A stretch of DNA of 64,000 bases from Myxococcota bacterium (GTDB lineage: Bacteria; Myxococcota; XYA12-FULL-58-9; JALHOP01): assembly GCA_022842935.1 (NCBI GenBank), contig JALHOP010000001.1, positions 186,001 through 250,000 of the forward strand. Reading direction: 5' to 3'. How positions within the stretch are numbered: position 1 is the first letter of the stretch; each line of letters starts with the position of its first letter. This document shows, in pieces, positions 1-8,400 of the stretch. The position numbers and the translations under genes were made by a program. The notes under the pieces were generated by a model that saw nothing but the letters and a program-made list of their open reading frames with translations, made no database searches and was not told where the DNA came from.

Positions 1-1
1 G

Positions 2-613
2 GCTCGCGCGGGGGGACCCGGCGCGCAGAGTGCTTTCATCAACGAGGTCGTGAAGTCCCGCGAGAAAGACGCTCTTCTCAATGCCACGCGCCGCATGACG
101 GCGGCCGATAGCTGGCTGATGCCGTTGTTGATGGCCGCGATCGACGGCCGCATGGGAGAGTTCGACGGCAAGCTCGCGGCCCGCGTTCTTTGGGAGCACT
201 TTCCGGTCGACGCCCAAGCCGTCACCGAGGCGAAGCTTGCTCGGGTTTCCGATCGTACGGCGTTTGCTTTAGCGGAGCAGCAGGCCCACGCTGGTAAACT
301 TACCCCCGCAGGCAAACGGGTCCTCGACAAGCACATGTGCGCGAAGCTCGAGGCCGGGCGCTGGGGCGTCCTGCTTACCAAAATGAAGCCGGAGTACGAG
401 CACGACCCCGTCGACGCCGAGCTCAACGATGTTAGCTATGCGTGTGAGGGGAGCCCGGCGGCCCGCGGGCTCGAGCCGGGCGATACCATTCTGCTGATCG
501 ATGGTGAGCGTGTCCGGGGCGATCTCGTGTTGGCCCGTTTTCGCGAGAAGAACCGCGCAACGGTCCGGCTTCGTCGTGGTGGTGTGGAGCACGACGTGTT
601 GATCGAGAGATAG
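2..613 (+). CDS. C-terminal part of a PDZ-domain protein (cut by the window edge)
   Basis: The reading frame is open to the left edge, so this is the 3' end of a longer gene; the GTG at 50 is only the first internal start codon. The last 60 or so residues look like a PDZ domain: the motif SPAARGLEPGDTILLIDG is the usual carboxylate-binding and strand B region seen in periplasmic proteases and M61-type aminopeptidases. The 110 residues before it are helical, charged and not recognised. The gene converges on the minus-strand gene at 624-1118 with only 10 bp between them. A peptidase role would need the missing N-terminal part, so I call only the PDZ domain. Confidence 0.7.
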   Translation, partial: ARAGGPGAQSAFINEVVKSREKDALLNATRRMTAADSWLMPLLMAAIDGRMGEFDGKLAARVLWEHFPVDAQAVTEAKLARVSDRTAFALAEQQAHAGKLTPAGKRVLDKHMCAKLEAGRWGVLLTKMKPEYEHDPVDAELNDVSYACEGSPAARGLEPGDTILLIDGERVRGDLVLARFREKNRATVRLRRGGVEHDVLIER

Positions 614-623
614 CGCTCCGGCC

Positions 624-1118
624 TCAATCGAGAGTCGCCAGATACCTCGCGAAGACCTCGGTGGTGAGCACCGCTTGCAGGTCGTGTCGCTGCACGTCTT
701 CGGCGATGGAGGCCGGCAGCTTTGGTGAGCCGCTCAAGACGCGCACGTTCTCTCGACCCGCAAACGGCACGTAGCCGCGGCCGGTTGGAAGCGCCCGCGC
801 CGGATCCGTTTCGCGCCTGCCCAGAAAAAACACGATGCGCGAGCCAGGCTCGAGTCCAGAGCCCGCGTCGAGACGCCATGCCGATTCGGCGATGACCCGA
901 ATCACTGGGTCGACGTCTCCTTTGAGGACCTCGTGGACCTGGATGTCGGCGAACCGACGACCTTCGCTCATGACGACGCCCTGAACCTCGCCAATCACCG
1001 CTGCTTCGGCGTGACGATAAAGCTCATCGAGCGTGAAGCGCACGGTGCGCGCGGAGGCGACCTCTGGAACCAACAGGATGAGGCCAACGGACGCACCGGC
1101 GTGAGTTGCGTTCTCCAC
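624..1118 (-). CDS. Exported protein of unknown function
   Basis: About 164 residues. I chose the GTG at 1118 because a good Shine-Dalgarno (AGAGG) lies 7 bases upstream and the product then begins with a short hydrophobic export signal ending at VASA. An ATG at 1157 would add 13 polar residues in front of that signal. After the signal comes TVRFTLDELYRHAEAAVIGE, followed by a beta-rich domain (ADIQVHEVLKGD, RIVFFLGRRE, GYVPFAG). This resembles secreted proteins of deltaproteobacteria that begin with a region predicted to be OB/TIMP-like, but I do not recognise a named family. Location is probably periplasmic. Confidence 0.6.
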   Translation of the reverse strand: MENATHAGASVGLILLVPEVASARTVRFTLDELYRHAEAAVIGEVQGVVMSEGRRFADIQVHEVLKGDVDPVIRVIAESAWRLDAGSGLEPGSRIVFFLGRRETDPARALPTGRGYVPFAGRENVRVLSGSPKLPASIAEDVQRHDLQAVLTTEVFARYLATLD

Positions 1119-1202
1119 GATGAGACCTCTTTGGTTGTGGAACTCACCATCGGACACAACCGGGGGGCTCGTAAGTGATGGTCATCACATGGAGTCAGCG
1201 CC

Positions 1203-1240
1203 AAAAAAAACGGGCCCGGTGAAACGGGCCCGCTTTGCGT
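1203..1240 (-). terminator. Rho-independent terminator after tsf
   Basis: The self-complementary octamer CGGGCCCG occurs at 1211-1218 and again at 1225-1232, giving a GC-rich stem with a 6-base loop. On the minus strand it is followed directly by eight T residues (1203-1210 read in reverse), 24 bp after the tsf stop codon. This ends the rpsB-tsf transcript. The plus-strand flank has only a broken T tract, so bidirectional action is less certain. Confidence 0.85.
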
Positions 1241-1263
1241 TTCCTAAAGAAGCGGAATGGGCC

Positions 1264-1917
1264 TTACGAGCCCTGAACCTGCTTCTGCACTTCCGCGGCG
1301 AAGTCTTCGGACTTCTTCTCGATTCCTTCGCCTAGCTGGAACCGCACGAAGCGGCGAACAACGATCTTCTCACCGATCTTTGCGACGAGCTCGGTCAACA
1401 TTTGGTCGACGCTCTTGTCGGGGTCTTTCACGAACGGCTGCTCCATCAAGCAGATGTCCTTGAAGAACTTGTCGATCTTGCCGGTGACGATCTTGTCGAC
1501 CATGTTCGCTGGCTTGCCGGACTCGAGCACCTGCGCGCTCAAGATGCTCTTCTCCTTCTCGACGACGTTTGCCGGCACTTCCTCGCGGCGCACGTACTGC
1601 GGCGACGCTGCGGCGATGTGCATCGCGACGTCCTTCACGAAGGACTGGAACTCGGGGTTGCGAGCAACGAAGTCGGTCTCGCTGTTCACTTCCACCAGCA
1701 CGCCGATCTTGCCGCCGGCGTGGATGTAGCTCTGCACCAAGCCTTCGGCAGCGATACGGTCTGCTTTCTTTGCCGCGGCGGACAGGCCCTTCTTGCGTAG
1801 CCACTCGACGGCTTTCTCGAAGTCGCCAGCGCTCTCGGCTAGTGCCTTCTTGCAGTCCATGATGCCGGCGCTGGTCTTAGCGCGCAGCTCGGAAACCATC
1901 TTCGCATTCACTTCCAT
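1264..1917 (-). CDS. tsf: Elongation factor Ts
   Basis: Guanine-nucleotide exchange factor that recycles EF-Tu from GDP to GTP form in the cytoplasm. The N-terminal UBA-like domain reads VSELRAKTSAGIMDCKKAL, and the core contains the family signature NSETDFVARN. At 217 residues it is shorter than the E. coli protein (about 280) and closer to the short Thermus-type form. The ATG at 1917 was chosen because GTGGAG sits 5-10 bases upstream; the in-frame GTG at 1932 overlaps that Shine-Dalgarno. It follows rpsB in the same direction with a 93-base spacer containing a hairpin, the classic rpsB-tsf pairing, and ends in a strong terminator. Confidence 0.97.
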   Translation of the reverse strand: MEVNAKMVSELRAKTSAGIMDCKKALAESAGDFEKAVEWLRKKGLSAAAKKADRIAAEGLVQSYIHAGGKIGVLVEVNSETDFVARNPEFQSFVKDVAMHIAAASPQYVRREEVPANVVEKEKSILSAQVLESGKPANMVDKIVTGKIDKFFKDICLMEQPFVKDPDKSVDQMLTELVAKIGEKIVVRRFVRFQLGEGIEKKSEDFAAEVQKQVQGS

Positions 1918-1944
1918 ACGCTGAGTCTCCACAAACTTCTCCAG

Positions 1945-1971
1945 GTCACCGCGACGCGTGGCCGCGGTGAC
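1945..1971 (-). promoter_or_regulatory. Hairpin in the rpsB-tsf spacer
   Basis: A perfect 9-bp stem (GTCACCGCG at 1945-1953 pairing with CGCGGTGAC at 1963-1971) with a 9-base loop lies between rpsB and tsf, just before the tsf Shine-Dalgarno. It is not followed by a T run on the minus strand, so it is not a complete intrinsic terminator. It could be an attenuator, an RNA-processing site or a stabilising element that sets the tsf:rpsB ratio. E. coli also has a regulatory structure in this spacer; the comparison is inference. Confidence 0.5.
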
Positions 1972-2010
1972 ATCAGATTGGCGTTCTAATCGGGGAAAGA
2001 GACAACTCCG

Positions 2011-2880
2011 TTATTGCGGAGCCATGGCCTCTTCTTTGGTCGGGGCGCGGACGACTTCGACCTGCGGACCACCCTCGGGGCGCTCGCGCTGCTCGCCGCC
2101 ACGGTCACGACCGCCGCCGCCGGAGCTTGCATCACGGCCACCGCTCTGGGCTCGACGCGCGGCCTCTTCGGCCTTCTGGGTCGCGAGCACCTTCTGGTAC
2201 GCCGAGTTGCCGTCGGCGCACGCGTCAGCGGCGCGGGTCACGAAGATGCGGATGGCGCGAATGGCGTCATCGTTACCTGGAATGATGTAGTCGACTTCGT
2301 CTGGATCGCAGTTCGTGTCGACGACCGCCACCACCGGGATACCGAGCTTGCGAGCCTCGGCGACGGCGATGTGCTCCTTCTTGGTGTCGATGACGAACAC
2401 CGCGCCTGGGAGCTTGGTCATGTCCTTGATACCGCCGAGGTTCTTCTCGAGCTTCTGGCGCTCGCGCGTCAGGCGGAGGACTTCCTTCTTGGTGAGCTTG
2501 TCGAAGGTGCCGTCTTGCTCCATCTTTTCGATGGCGCGCAGGCGGTCGATCGACGCCTTCACGGTGCGGTAGTTGGTGAGGGTGCCGCCCAGCCAGCGGT
2601 TGTTGACGAAGAATTGCTCGCCACGTGCCGCCTCTTGCTGGATGACTTCCTGCGCCTGCTTTTTGGTGCCGACGAAGAGCACCTTCTCGCCGCGCGACGT
2701 GATGTCGACGAGGAAGCGATAAGCCTTCGAGAAGAGGGGAACCGTCTTCTGCAGGTCGACGATGTAAATGCCGTTACGGGCACCGAAGATGTAAGGCTTC
2801 ATCTTCGGGTTCCAACGGTTGGTTTGGTGCCCGAAGTGTACGCCTGCTTCGAGCATCTCACGCATAGTGAGCTCGGCCAT
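2011..2880 (-). CDS. rpsB: 30S ribosomal protein S2
   Basis: Small-subunit protein needed for late 30S assembly and for S1 docking. The N-terminus [19 protein letters not shown] and the motifs [10 protein letters not shown] and [15 protein letters not shown] are diagnostic. The ATG at 2880 is preceded by GGAG; the longer reading frame to 2958 adds a non-conserved stretch and is not used. The product is 289 residues. Its last 50 residues form a Gly/Arg/Glu-rich disordered tail ([11 protein letters not shown]) ending in KEEAMAPQ, longer than in E. coli S2. It is the first gene of the rpsB-tsf operon. Confidence 0.97.
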   Translation of the reverse strand: MAELTMREMLEAGVHFGHQTNRWNPKMKPYIFGARNGIYIVDLQKTVPLFSKAYRFLVDITSRGEKVLFVGTKKQAQEVIQQEAARGEQFFVNNRWLGGTLTNYRTVKASIDRLRAIEKMEQDGTFDKLTKKEVLRLTRERQKLEKNLGGIKDMTKLPGAVFVIDTKKEHIAVAEARKLGIPVVAVVDTNCDPDEVDYIIPGNDDAIRAIRIFVTRAADACADGNSAYQKVLATQKAEEAARRAQSGGRDASSGGGGRDRGGEQRERPEGGPQVEVVRAPTKEEAMAPQ

Positions 2881-3216
2881 CTTGACTTCTCCGCGGTTCT
2901 TTCGCTCGCCGGAACTTAGGGATGTCGACCGTTCAACCCGTGGGATTCCCACGAGCACCGCACAGTCGAGCCGTTACGGCGTGGTTGTTATTGTTGAATC
3001 CGAGACCAAAAGGACCGCTGCTCACGGCAACCTTCGAGGACCAGATTTTGCCATGGACGAACACCGCGTGCCCGCCGAGTTATCGGCGTGATCGCAAAGT
3101 CCGCCCGAAGGCGGCGACGGCCTACCAAATCGAGACCACGATCGCAACCAGATCCAGCCGCGCGTCCCTTCTCGGTCGGTCTTTACTTGGTGCCACACGG
3201 GCTCCAGGGCTAGAAT
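2881..3216. other. 336-bp gene-free region between divergent rpsB and the 3217 gene
   Basis: This region should hold the rpsB promoter and leader. I see a perfect 15-base palindrome, CGTGGGATTCCCACG, at 2939-2953, 58 bases before the rpsB start. I also see two compact hairpins: CGCCGA/TCGGCG with a GTTA loop at 3073-3088, and CCGCC/GGCGG with a CGAA loop at 3101-3114. Neither hairpin is followed by a T run. I could not place a convincing rpsB promoter. No tRNA or coding sequence is supported here. Confidence 0.5.
3187..3216 (+). promoter_or_regulatory. Possible promoter abutting the 3217 gene
   Basis: TTGGTG (3187-3192) is followed after 18 bases by TAGAAT (3211-3216). The -10 hexamer touches the annotated TTG start codon at 3217. 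Initiation 6-8 bases downstream would exclude that TTG from the mRNA, so either translation begins slightly downstream (for example the CTG at 3226) or this is not the promoter. Confidence 0.4.
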
Positions 3217-4665
3217 TTGTGCACTCTGAGCCCACTTCGTCTACGCATTGCGTTATTTGCGGCGGTTTCCTTCGTTTGCGCCACCGTGCATGCCCAGGCG
3301 CCGCAAGCGCGTGCAGGTCTGCCGACCATCGTCGTCATTCCGACCCGTACGCCTGGCGGGCCCGACCTGTCGAAGGACATGGGCAGCTTATTTGAGACAC
3401 CGCTCGCCAAGAACACCACCGTGTTGCCGTTCGAGAGCTACCGACGCGCCGTGCTCGCGAATGGGTACCTCGCGCGCGACGCCGCAGACCTCGCCGTCAT
3501 CAAGGCGGTCGGCCCCCTGGTGGGTGCCTCACACGTCGTGGTGGTGAAGGGCGCGTCGGTGACCGAGAGCGACCGCGGCCGTGCGGTGCAGGTGAATGTC
3601 GCCGACGTCGCGCTGATCAGCACAGCCGGCGAAACGCTCTATACGACGCGACGGCCACTCGTCGGCACGCGCCTCACGCGGAGCGCCGCGCTGCCCGTGG
3701 TCGCTGCCATCTCGGGGAAACTCGCGACCCTCCCCTCGGCTCCCAGCGCGGCAACGACGGTACCCGACGCGGTTGCTTCCGTGCCTGTGCCGCCGTCCGT
3801 CCCGGAAACTCTGCCCGTCGAGGCAGTGCCTCCACCTCCCGTCAGCGTCAAAGAGCCTGACCCACCGGTCGTTCTCGCGCATGAGCCAACGTTTGCCGAC
3901 GATCACCGCCTTGCTGCGCCAATCGCCGTCGACCAGGCGCCAACGCGACGCGACGTCGTTGATGTCGAGCCCACATTCGAGGGGCGTCTCGGCGTGCTCA
4001 CACTGCAGCGCGACGGTCGTGTCCGCTCTAGCGGAGGACGCGCGTCGTATGACGGTCCGCTGCTCGCGACCAGCATGTCGTTCGCGTATTTCCCTTGGGC
4101 CGAGCAATCGCGGGAGCGAGCGTCGCGCGGCGTCGGCTTCTACGGGGAGGGCTACCTCACGCGCGCCTCGACCGACTTCCGTGCCGGCGACACCTCGAGC
4201 GACAGCACGGTCGCGGGCGGCGAGGTTGGGGCGGCTTACCGATTCGCTCTCGGAGAGACGACGCGCGCTCCGGCCATCGCGCTGCAAGCCGGTTACGCCT
4301 ACGCGACCTTTCCCATGAGCGGCCTGCCGTTCCCGTCGACGCGCTATTCCTCCGCGGCGGTCGGCTTCATGCTCGACATCCCGCTCGCCAAGCACTTCGC
4401 GGCGTTCGCAGGTGGGCGCTTTTACCCATGGATGGCAACGAGCAACGACGCCCTGGGCGAAAAGGAATCGCTTTTCGCCATGCGAGCCGAGCTTGGTTTG
4501 CGCGCGGTCATCAAGCGCGTCGAGTTGGTCGTCGCCGGACGCCTCCAGCAATACAACGGACGATTCAGTGGCGTGACCAACTTGGTGCTCGCGAGCCAGC
4601 TCGAGGATGCGAGGCTCCTCGACCGGTACTATGGTGGAATCTTCAGCCTCGGGTATGTGTTTTGA
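3217..4665 (+). CDS. Secreted protein: TolB/CsgG-like head plus outer-membrane barrel
   Basis: 482 residues. An N-terminal signal peptide ends near VHAQA (residue 27). Residues about 35-165 form an alpha/beta domain of the CsgG/TolB-N/FlgO style: PTIVVIPTRTPGG, then GASHVVVVKGASV and LISTAGETLYTTRRPL. A Pro/Val-rich linker (about 180-250) follows. Residues from about 260 to the end alternate like transmembrane beta-strands and finish in GGIFSLGYVF, the aromatic end expected of an outer-membrane barrel. The start is TTG at 3217, but a -10-like TAGAAT directly before it makes CTG 3226 possible. The architecture resembles the protein at 19509. Function is unknown; an envelope sensor or export component is a guess. 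Confidence 0.7.
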   Translation: MCTLSPLRLRIALFAAVSFVCATVHAQAPQARAGLPTIVVIPTRTPGGPDLSKDMGSLFETPLAKNTTVLPFESYRRAVLANGYLARDAADLAVIKAVGPLVGASHVVVVKGASVTESDRGRAVQVNVADVALISTAGETLYTTRRPLVGTRLTRSAALPVVAAISGKLATLPSAPSAATTVPDAVASVPVPPSVPETLPVEAVPPPPVSVKEPDPPVVLAHEPTFADDHRLAAPIAVDQAPTRRDVVDVEPTFEGRLGVLTLQRDGRVRSSGGRASYDGPLLATSMSFAYFPWAEQSRERASRGVGFYGEGYLTRASTDFRAGDTSSDSTVAGGEVGAAYRFALGETTRAPAIALQAGYAYATFPMSGLPFPSTRYSSAAVGFMLDIPLAKHFAAFAGGRFYPWMATSNDALGEKESLFAMRAELGLRAVIKRVELVVAGRLQQYNGRFSGVTNLVLASQLEDARLLDRYYGGIFSLGYVF

Positions 4666-4684
4666 CCCACAGGCGGCGATCGCA

Positions 4685-4713
4685 TTGTCAATCGCGCACG
4701 CGGAGCGTAACTT
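4685..4713 (+). promoter_or_regulatory. Sigma-70 type promoter of the Fe-S carrier gene
   Basis: TTGTCA (4685-4690), a 17-base spacer and TAACTT (4708-4713) precede the ATG at 4740 by 26 bases. A GGAGG-like Shine-Dalgarno lies in the leader, so this transcript has a conventional short 5' UTR. Confidence 0.6.
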
Positions 4714-4739
4714 AGCCGCTCTGGAGGCTCGTACCCGTC

Positions 4740-5132
4740 ATGGCTCAGGTAGAAGGTCTTTCCCCCGCTCCCACCCCATTTCACATCGATTTGCCGGCGA
4801 CTCCAAGCCCGGTGAAGCTCACCGAGAAGGCTGCGGATATGGTCAAGCGCGCCATGGCGGACGAGAAGATGATCGACCATGGCCTGCGCGTTGGCGTCAT
4901 CGGTGGCGGCTGCTCGGGTCTCCAGTATCTGCTCGACTTTACGCCGAAAGCGACGGGCGAGGACTTCGTCGATGAGCAGTTCGGGATCCCGATCTTCGTC
5001 GACCAGTACAGCGCTGGCCATCTGATGGGGACAACCATCGACTACGTTGACGGCCTGGCTGGCTCGGGCTTCAAGTTCGAGAACCCGAACATCCAGCGCG
5101 CGTGTGGCTGTGGCAGTAGCTTCAGCACCTGA
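4740..5132 (+). CDS. A-type iron-sulfur cluster carrier (IscA/ErpA/HesB family)
   Basis: Small cytoplasmic carrier that receives a Fe-S cluster from the assembly scaffold and passes it to apo-proteins. The three conserved cysteines are visible: one in IGGGCSGLQY (about residue 58) and two in the C-terminal ACGCGSSF (about 121 and 123). The family core is about 105 residues; this protein of 130 has a 20-residue N-terminal extension rich in Pro. It stands alone, without iscS/iscU or suf genes nearby, which is more typical of ErpA-like carriers, but the subtype cannot be fixed from the sequence. It is served by the promoter at 4685. Confidence 0.95.
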   Translation: MAQVEGLSPAPTPFHIDLPATPSPVKLTEKAADMVKRAMADEKMIDHGLRVGVIGGGCSGLQYLLDFTPKATGEDFVDEQFGIPIFVDQYSAGHLMGTTIDYVDGLAGSGFKFENPNIQRACGCGSSFST

Positions 5133-5208
5133 CCCTCGGCTGACGGCGCACGAGGCTGTTTGAAACGTAGCGCTCGGCGCCAGTTTGCGGCAGTCTGCCT
5201 GCCCACCC

Positions 5209-5490
5209 ATGACCGTCGAGCTATCGCAACGCGAGGCCGCGGCGCTCGATGCCTGCGCCCGGCTCATCCACGCCCGTCGGCTGACGACGCCGGCGCTGCT
5301 GCTGCTTGGCGCCATGCGCCCGGTCCAACGCCTCACCGACGCCTCCATGCGGATGGCTTTGCCCTACATCGAAGCCGTCGCCCCAACGGACATGGTGCAA
5401 GCAATAAGGGCGTTGTTGAACAGGCCGAACGGCGGGCGACTGCTTTGTGACCTCTTGTCCCAGCGCTTGGACGTATTGGACCGCGCATGA
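5209..5490 (+). CDS. Small protein opening the DUF6754-type operon
   Basis: 93 residues, cytoplasmic by composition. ATG 5209 (MTVELSQREAAALDACARL) is taken as start; a longer frame from 5185 adds eight non-conserved residues. No strong Shine-Dalgarno is visible. The stop codon overlaps the next start as ATGA (5487-5490), so the two genes are translationally coupled. The protein is helical with two Leu/Met-rich helices (TPALLLLGAMRPVQRLT and ASMRMALPYIEAV). I do not recognise a family. Its position at the head of a five-gene coupled operon suggests that it is a soluble partner or regulator of the membrane proteins that follow. Confidence 0.7.
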   Translation: MTVELSQREAAALDACARLIHARRLTTPALLLLGAMRPVQRLTDASMRMALPYIEAVAPTDMVQAIRALLNRPNGGRLLCDLLSQRLDVLDRA

Positions 5491-8400
5491 GTCGAGTCAT
5501 CGCGGTCGCTATTGTTCTCTTTCCCTTTACTCTCGACGCGCAGACGCCCGCGGTCGAAGCCGTCGCCGAGCGCACACAGGTCGGAAGTCTCGCCCGCACG
5601 GCCGCAGCGTTGCACAACACGCTCGACGTGTATCGCCTGGCGCTTTCAGAGCTCGTGCCCGCGACACACGTCGTGCGCGAAGCGGGGGAGACCGAGGGCG
5701 CATCTCCCGAGACGCCGATCCCGCCGGCCGCAACTGAAGTCTTCGCGCGGCTCGCGCGCGTGGTGCCACTGCGCGCCGCCGCAGAGGCTTTGCCGGCCAT
5801 CAGTCGCGGCTACCATGCCGAGGCCCTCGACGCGCTCGAGGCACTCGCGGCCGCGCGTACGTTGGGAGAGACCGGCGCGCCGCTCAGCGCCCTCTCTCGT
5901 GCTCTCGAGCGACTCGAGCGCGGCGCCGCCGACATCGTCGACTTGTTTTCGCGCCAGCGACCGATGCAGGTCCGTATCGTCGACCCGGAGACGGCCCTCG
6001 ACGATGTAAACGAAGCCCTCGACGAAGTCGCTGCAGCAGAACAGCGCATCGGCGATCTGCGCGCGTCACGGGGAACACCAGCCGACCAGCTGCGCGCCTT
6101 CATGCGTCTCGAGGTCGCGCTTGGTCACGCGCTCGACCTCATCGCCGCCGCCGAGGAGTCGGGTGTGCGCATCGGCTTCGACATGCAGAAGCCGACGGCC
6201 ACGTTCGCACATGTGGCGGGTGAGATGGTGAGTCTTCGCCAAGCCTTGTCGAGTGCCGTGGCGGACCTGACCGTCGCGCCAACGCTTGCTCTCGCGTCGG
6301 TCCATGCGCACGAGACCACAGCGCTCTCCGAAGACGGCAACCAACGCTATCGCAATCTGAGCGTTTCTTTCAGCGGGGCGCGCGCCGCGAACGTCGCGGC
6401 GGTACGCGTTGAACGTCTCGCCAATGCCGACGACGTGACTCTAGCCTTGTTGCAGCAGACCTTGTGTCTCGGCGCCGACTTCGCGCAGGCGCAGGCGCGT
6501 ACGCGCGAGGCCACCGTGGAGCCGTCGCGGGGGCGTCTCACCGATCTGACCCTCACCGAAGGGCGGTATCGCGCGAGCTTCGTCGAGCCGCCTGGGGAAT
6601 CGGCCGTGCGTTCGGAGATCGTGCTCACGCCGGTAAGCGCTTTCGGCGTCACGGGAGAATCCACCCGCGTCCCGGTCGCGCATCTCGCGCGAGACGTCGG
6701 CGAACCGCGCGCCCTGCGGGCTTCACTCGAGCGGGTCGACCCGCGTGAGCCGCGCTTCTATCGCGACTTCGACGCCGTGCGCGTCGCGTGGGCGCGGTCC
6801 ATCAGTGACGTTGCACCGGATGACCGTCTGGCGAGCACGGCCCGCTCGAACCGCGCGAGTGTCGTGACCGCTTATCGCGTTGCCCGTATCTCCGGTCAGA
6901 AGGCCATCGTCGTCGGTAAGACCGCCGCGGGTGTCACCGAGCTCGTCGACCGCCCGAGTGTCGCTGAGCTCGCTGCGGGAGTGCGCTATCGCGTAACTGC
7001 TCTTGCAGGCAACGGGGTCGAGGTCGTCAGCAACGAGGCATGCGCTCCGCAGGTGCAAGTCGATCTTCGCGATGACGTGCAGCTGGCGCGTCTGGGAGCC
7101 GGGAGCTTGTCACGTCCCGCGAGCTTCGAGCGCATCGTCGAACACGAGCTCGAGAGTGACGTCACCCTCGCGAAAGCACGAGCCGCGTTCGAGATGCGCG
7201 GCGCGGCCCAGCAGGAAGCGCTGCTCGCGCGTTGGTGGCGGGGCGTTCCTATGCGTGAGCGGACGGCGTGGCTTGCGCGCTGGCCTTTGCTCATGAGCCA
7301 AACCGAACGCGAGGCTTGGCTCTCGAAGGCCCACGAAGGCATGCGCCCGGAGGACTTCGAAGCATGGGCGCTCCCCGAGCTGTACCTCGCCGACCAACCA
7401 GAAGAGGTGCGCAACGAGGTCGACCGCTGGTGGTCTCTCATCGGCGTCAAGGCGCGCACCGCGAGCTACAACCGCTGGATCGCGAGCCTCTCGTCGAGCC
7501 ACCGCGTCTACGTCGAGCGCAATGCCCGGGCTGCCGGCCAAGAAGGCCTGGATGCGACACGCCCACTGCAAGTCATGGTCTGGTGGGCCTCGCGTGGAGA
7601 GACCGAACACCAGCGGGCCCGCGCCTGGTGGGAACGCCTCGACACCGACGCGCAGCGTTTGCGTATGCAAGCCTGGATGACGCGTCTCGATCCGGTGGTG
7701 CAAGTCGCCGCCCGCTGGCCCGATCTCGAAGTGCGTGCTGTGAGCGAGCGCGACGCGCTCTTCGCTACCGCCTATCGCGACCTGCCTGACGCTCTCTGGC
7801 GGCGCGCGCTCGCGTGGATGGCCTGGGAAAACATGGACAGCGCTGCCCGCGCCGGCATCGTGCGCAGCGAGGTCCCCGCGCTCGCACGACTTGCTGCCCA
7901 GATTGCCTACGCAGTGCGACCACTCGACGCCGGGCTTGGCTTCAATCTTCGCATGTTGCTCGCGTTTTCGGTCTTCTCGACGATATTCGCCGCGGCGGTC
8001 CGTCGCGTCGTCCGCTCGCGCGGAGCCCTGAAGCTGCGTCGCCCCCCGGCGTTCGACGCCTTCGACCGCATGGCCGCTGCGGCACACGCCACTGCCGGGC
8101 CGGTTGTTGCGGTACCCGGCGTCAACTCCGTAAACGATGCGCAGACGCTCGCAGGTCTGTACCTCATCGATCGAGCGGCCGACGTCACGGCGACACACGA
8201 GACGACCCTGGTCGTCGCCGACCGCGAGCCCTTTGTCCGTCATAGCGGTTCCGAAGAAGGCGTGTCGGGGGCCGGCTATGCGCTCGATGAGCACCGCGCC
8301 ATCGCCGCGAACGCCATTCCGTTCTTGCCAAGCGGTCGCGAGGTCATCACGCAGACTCCCGGAACCGCCGCCCTGTTCGTCGGCCGCCTGCCGCCCGAGA

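Noticed and set aside
2014-2919. 301-residue plus-strand ORF antisense to rpsB
   Set aside because: Shadow of the real S2 gene; high GC makes long antisense frames common, and its Leu/Val/Asp-rich sequence has no domain.
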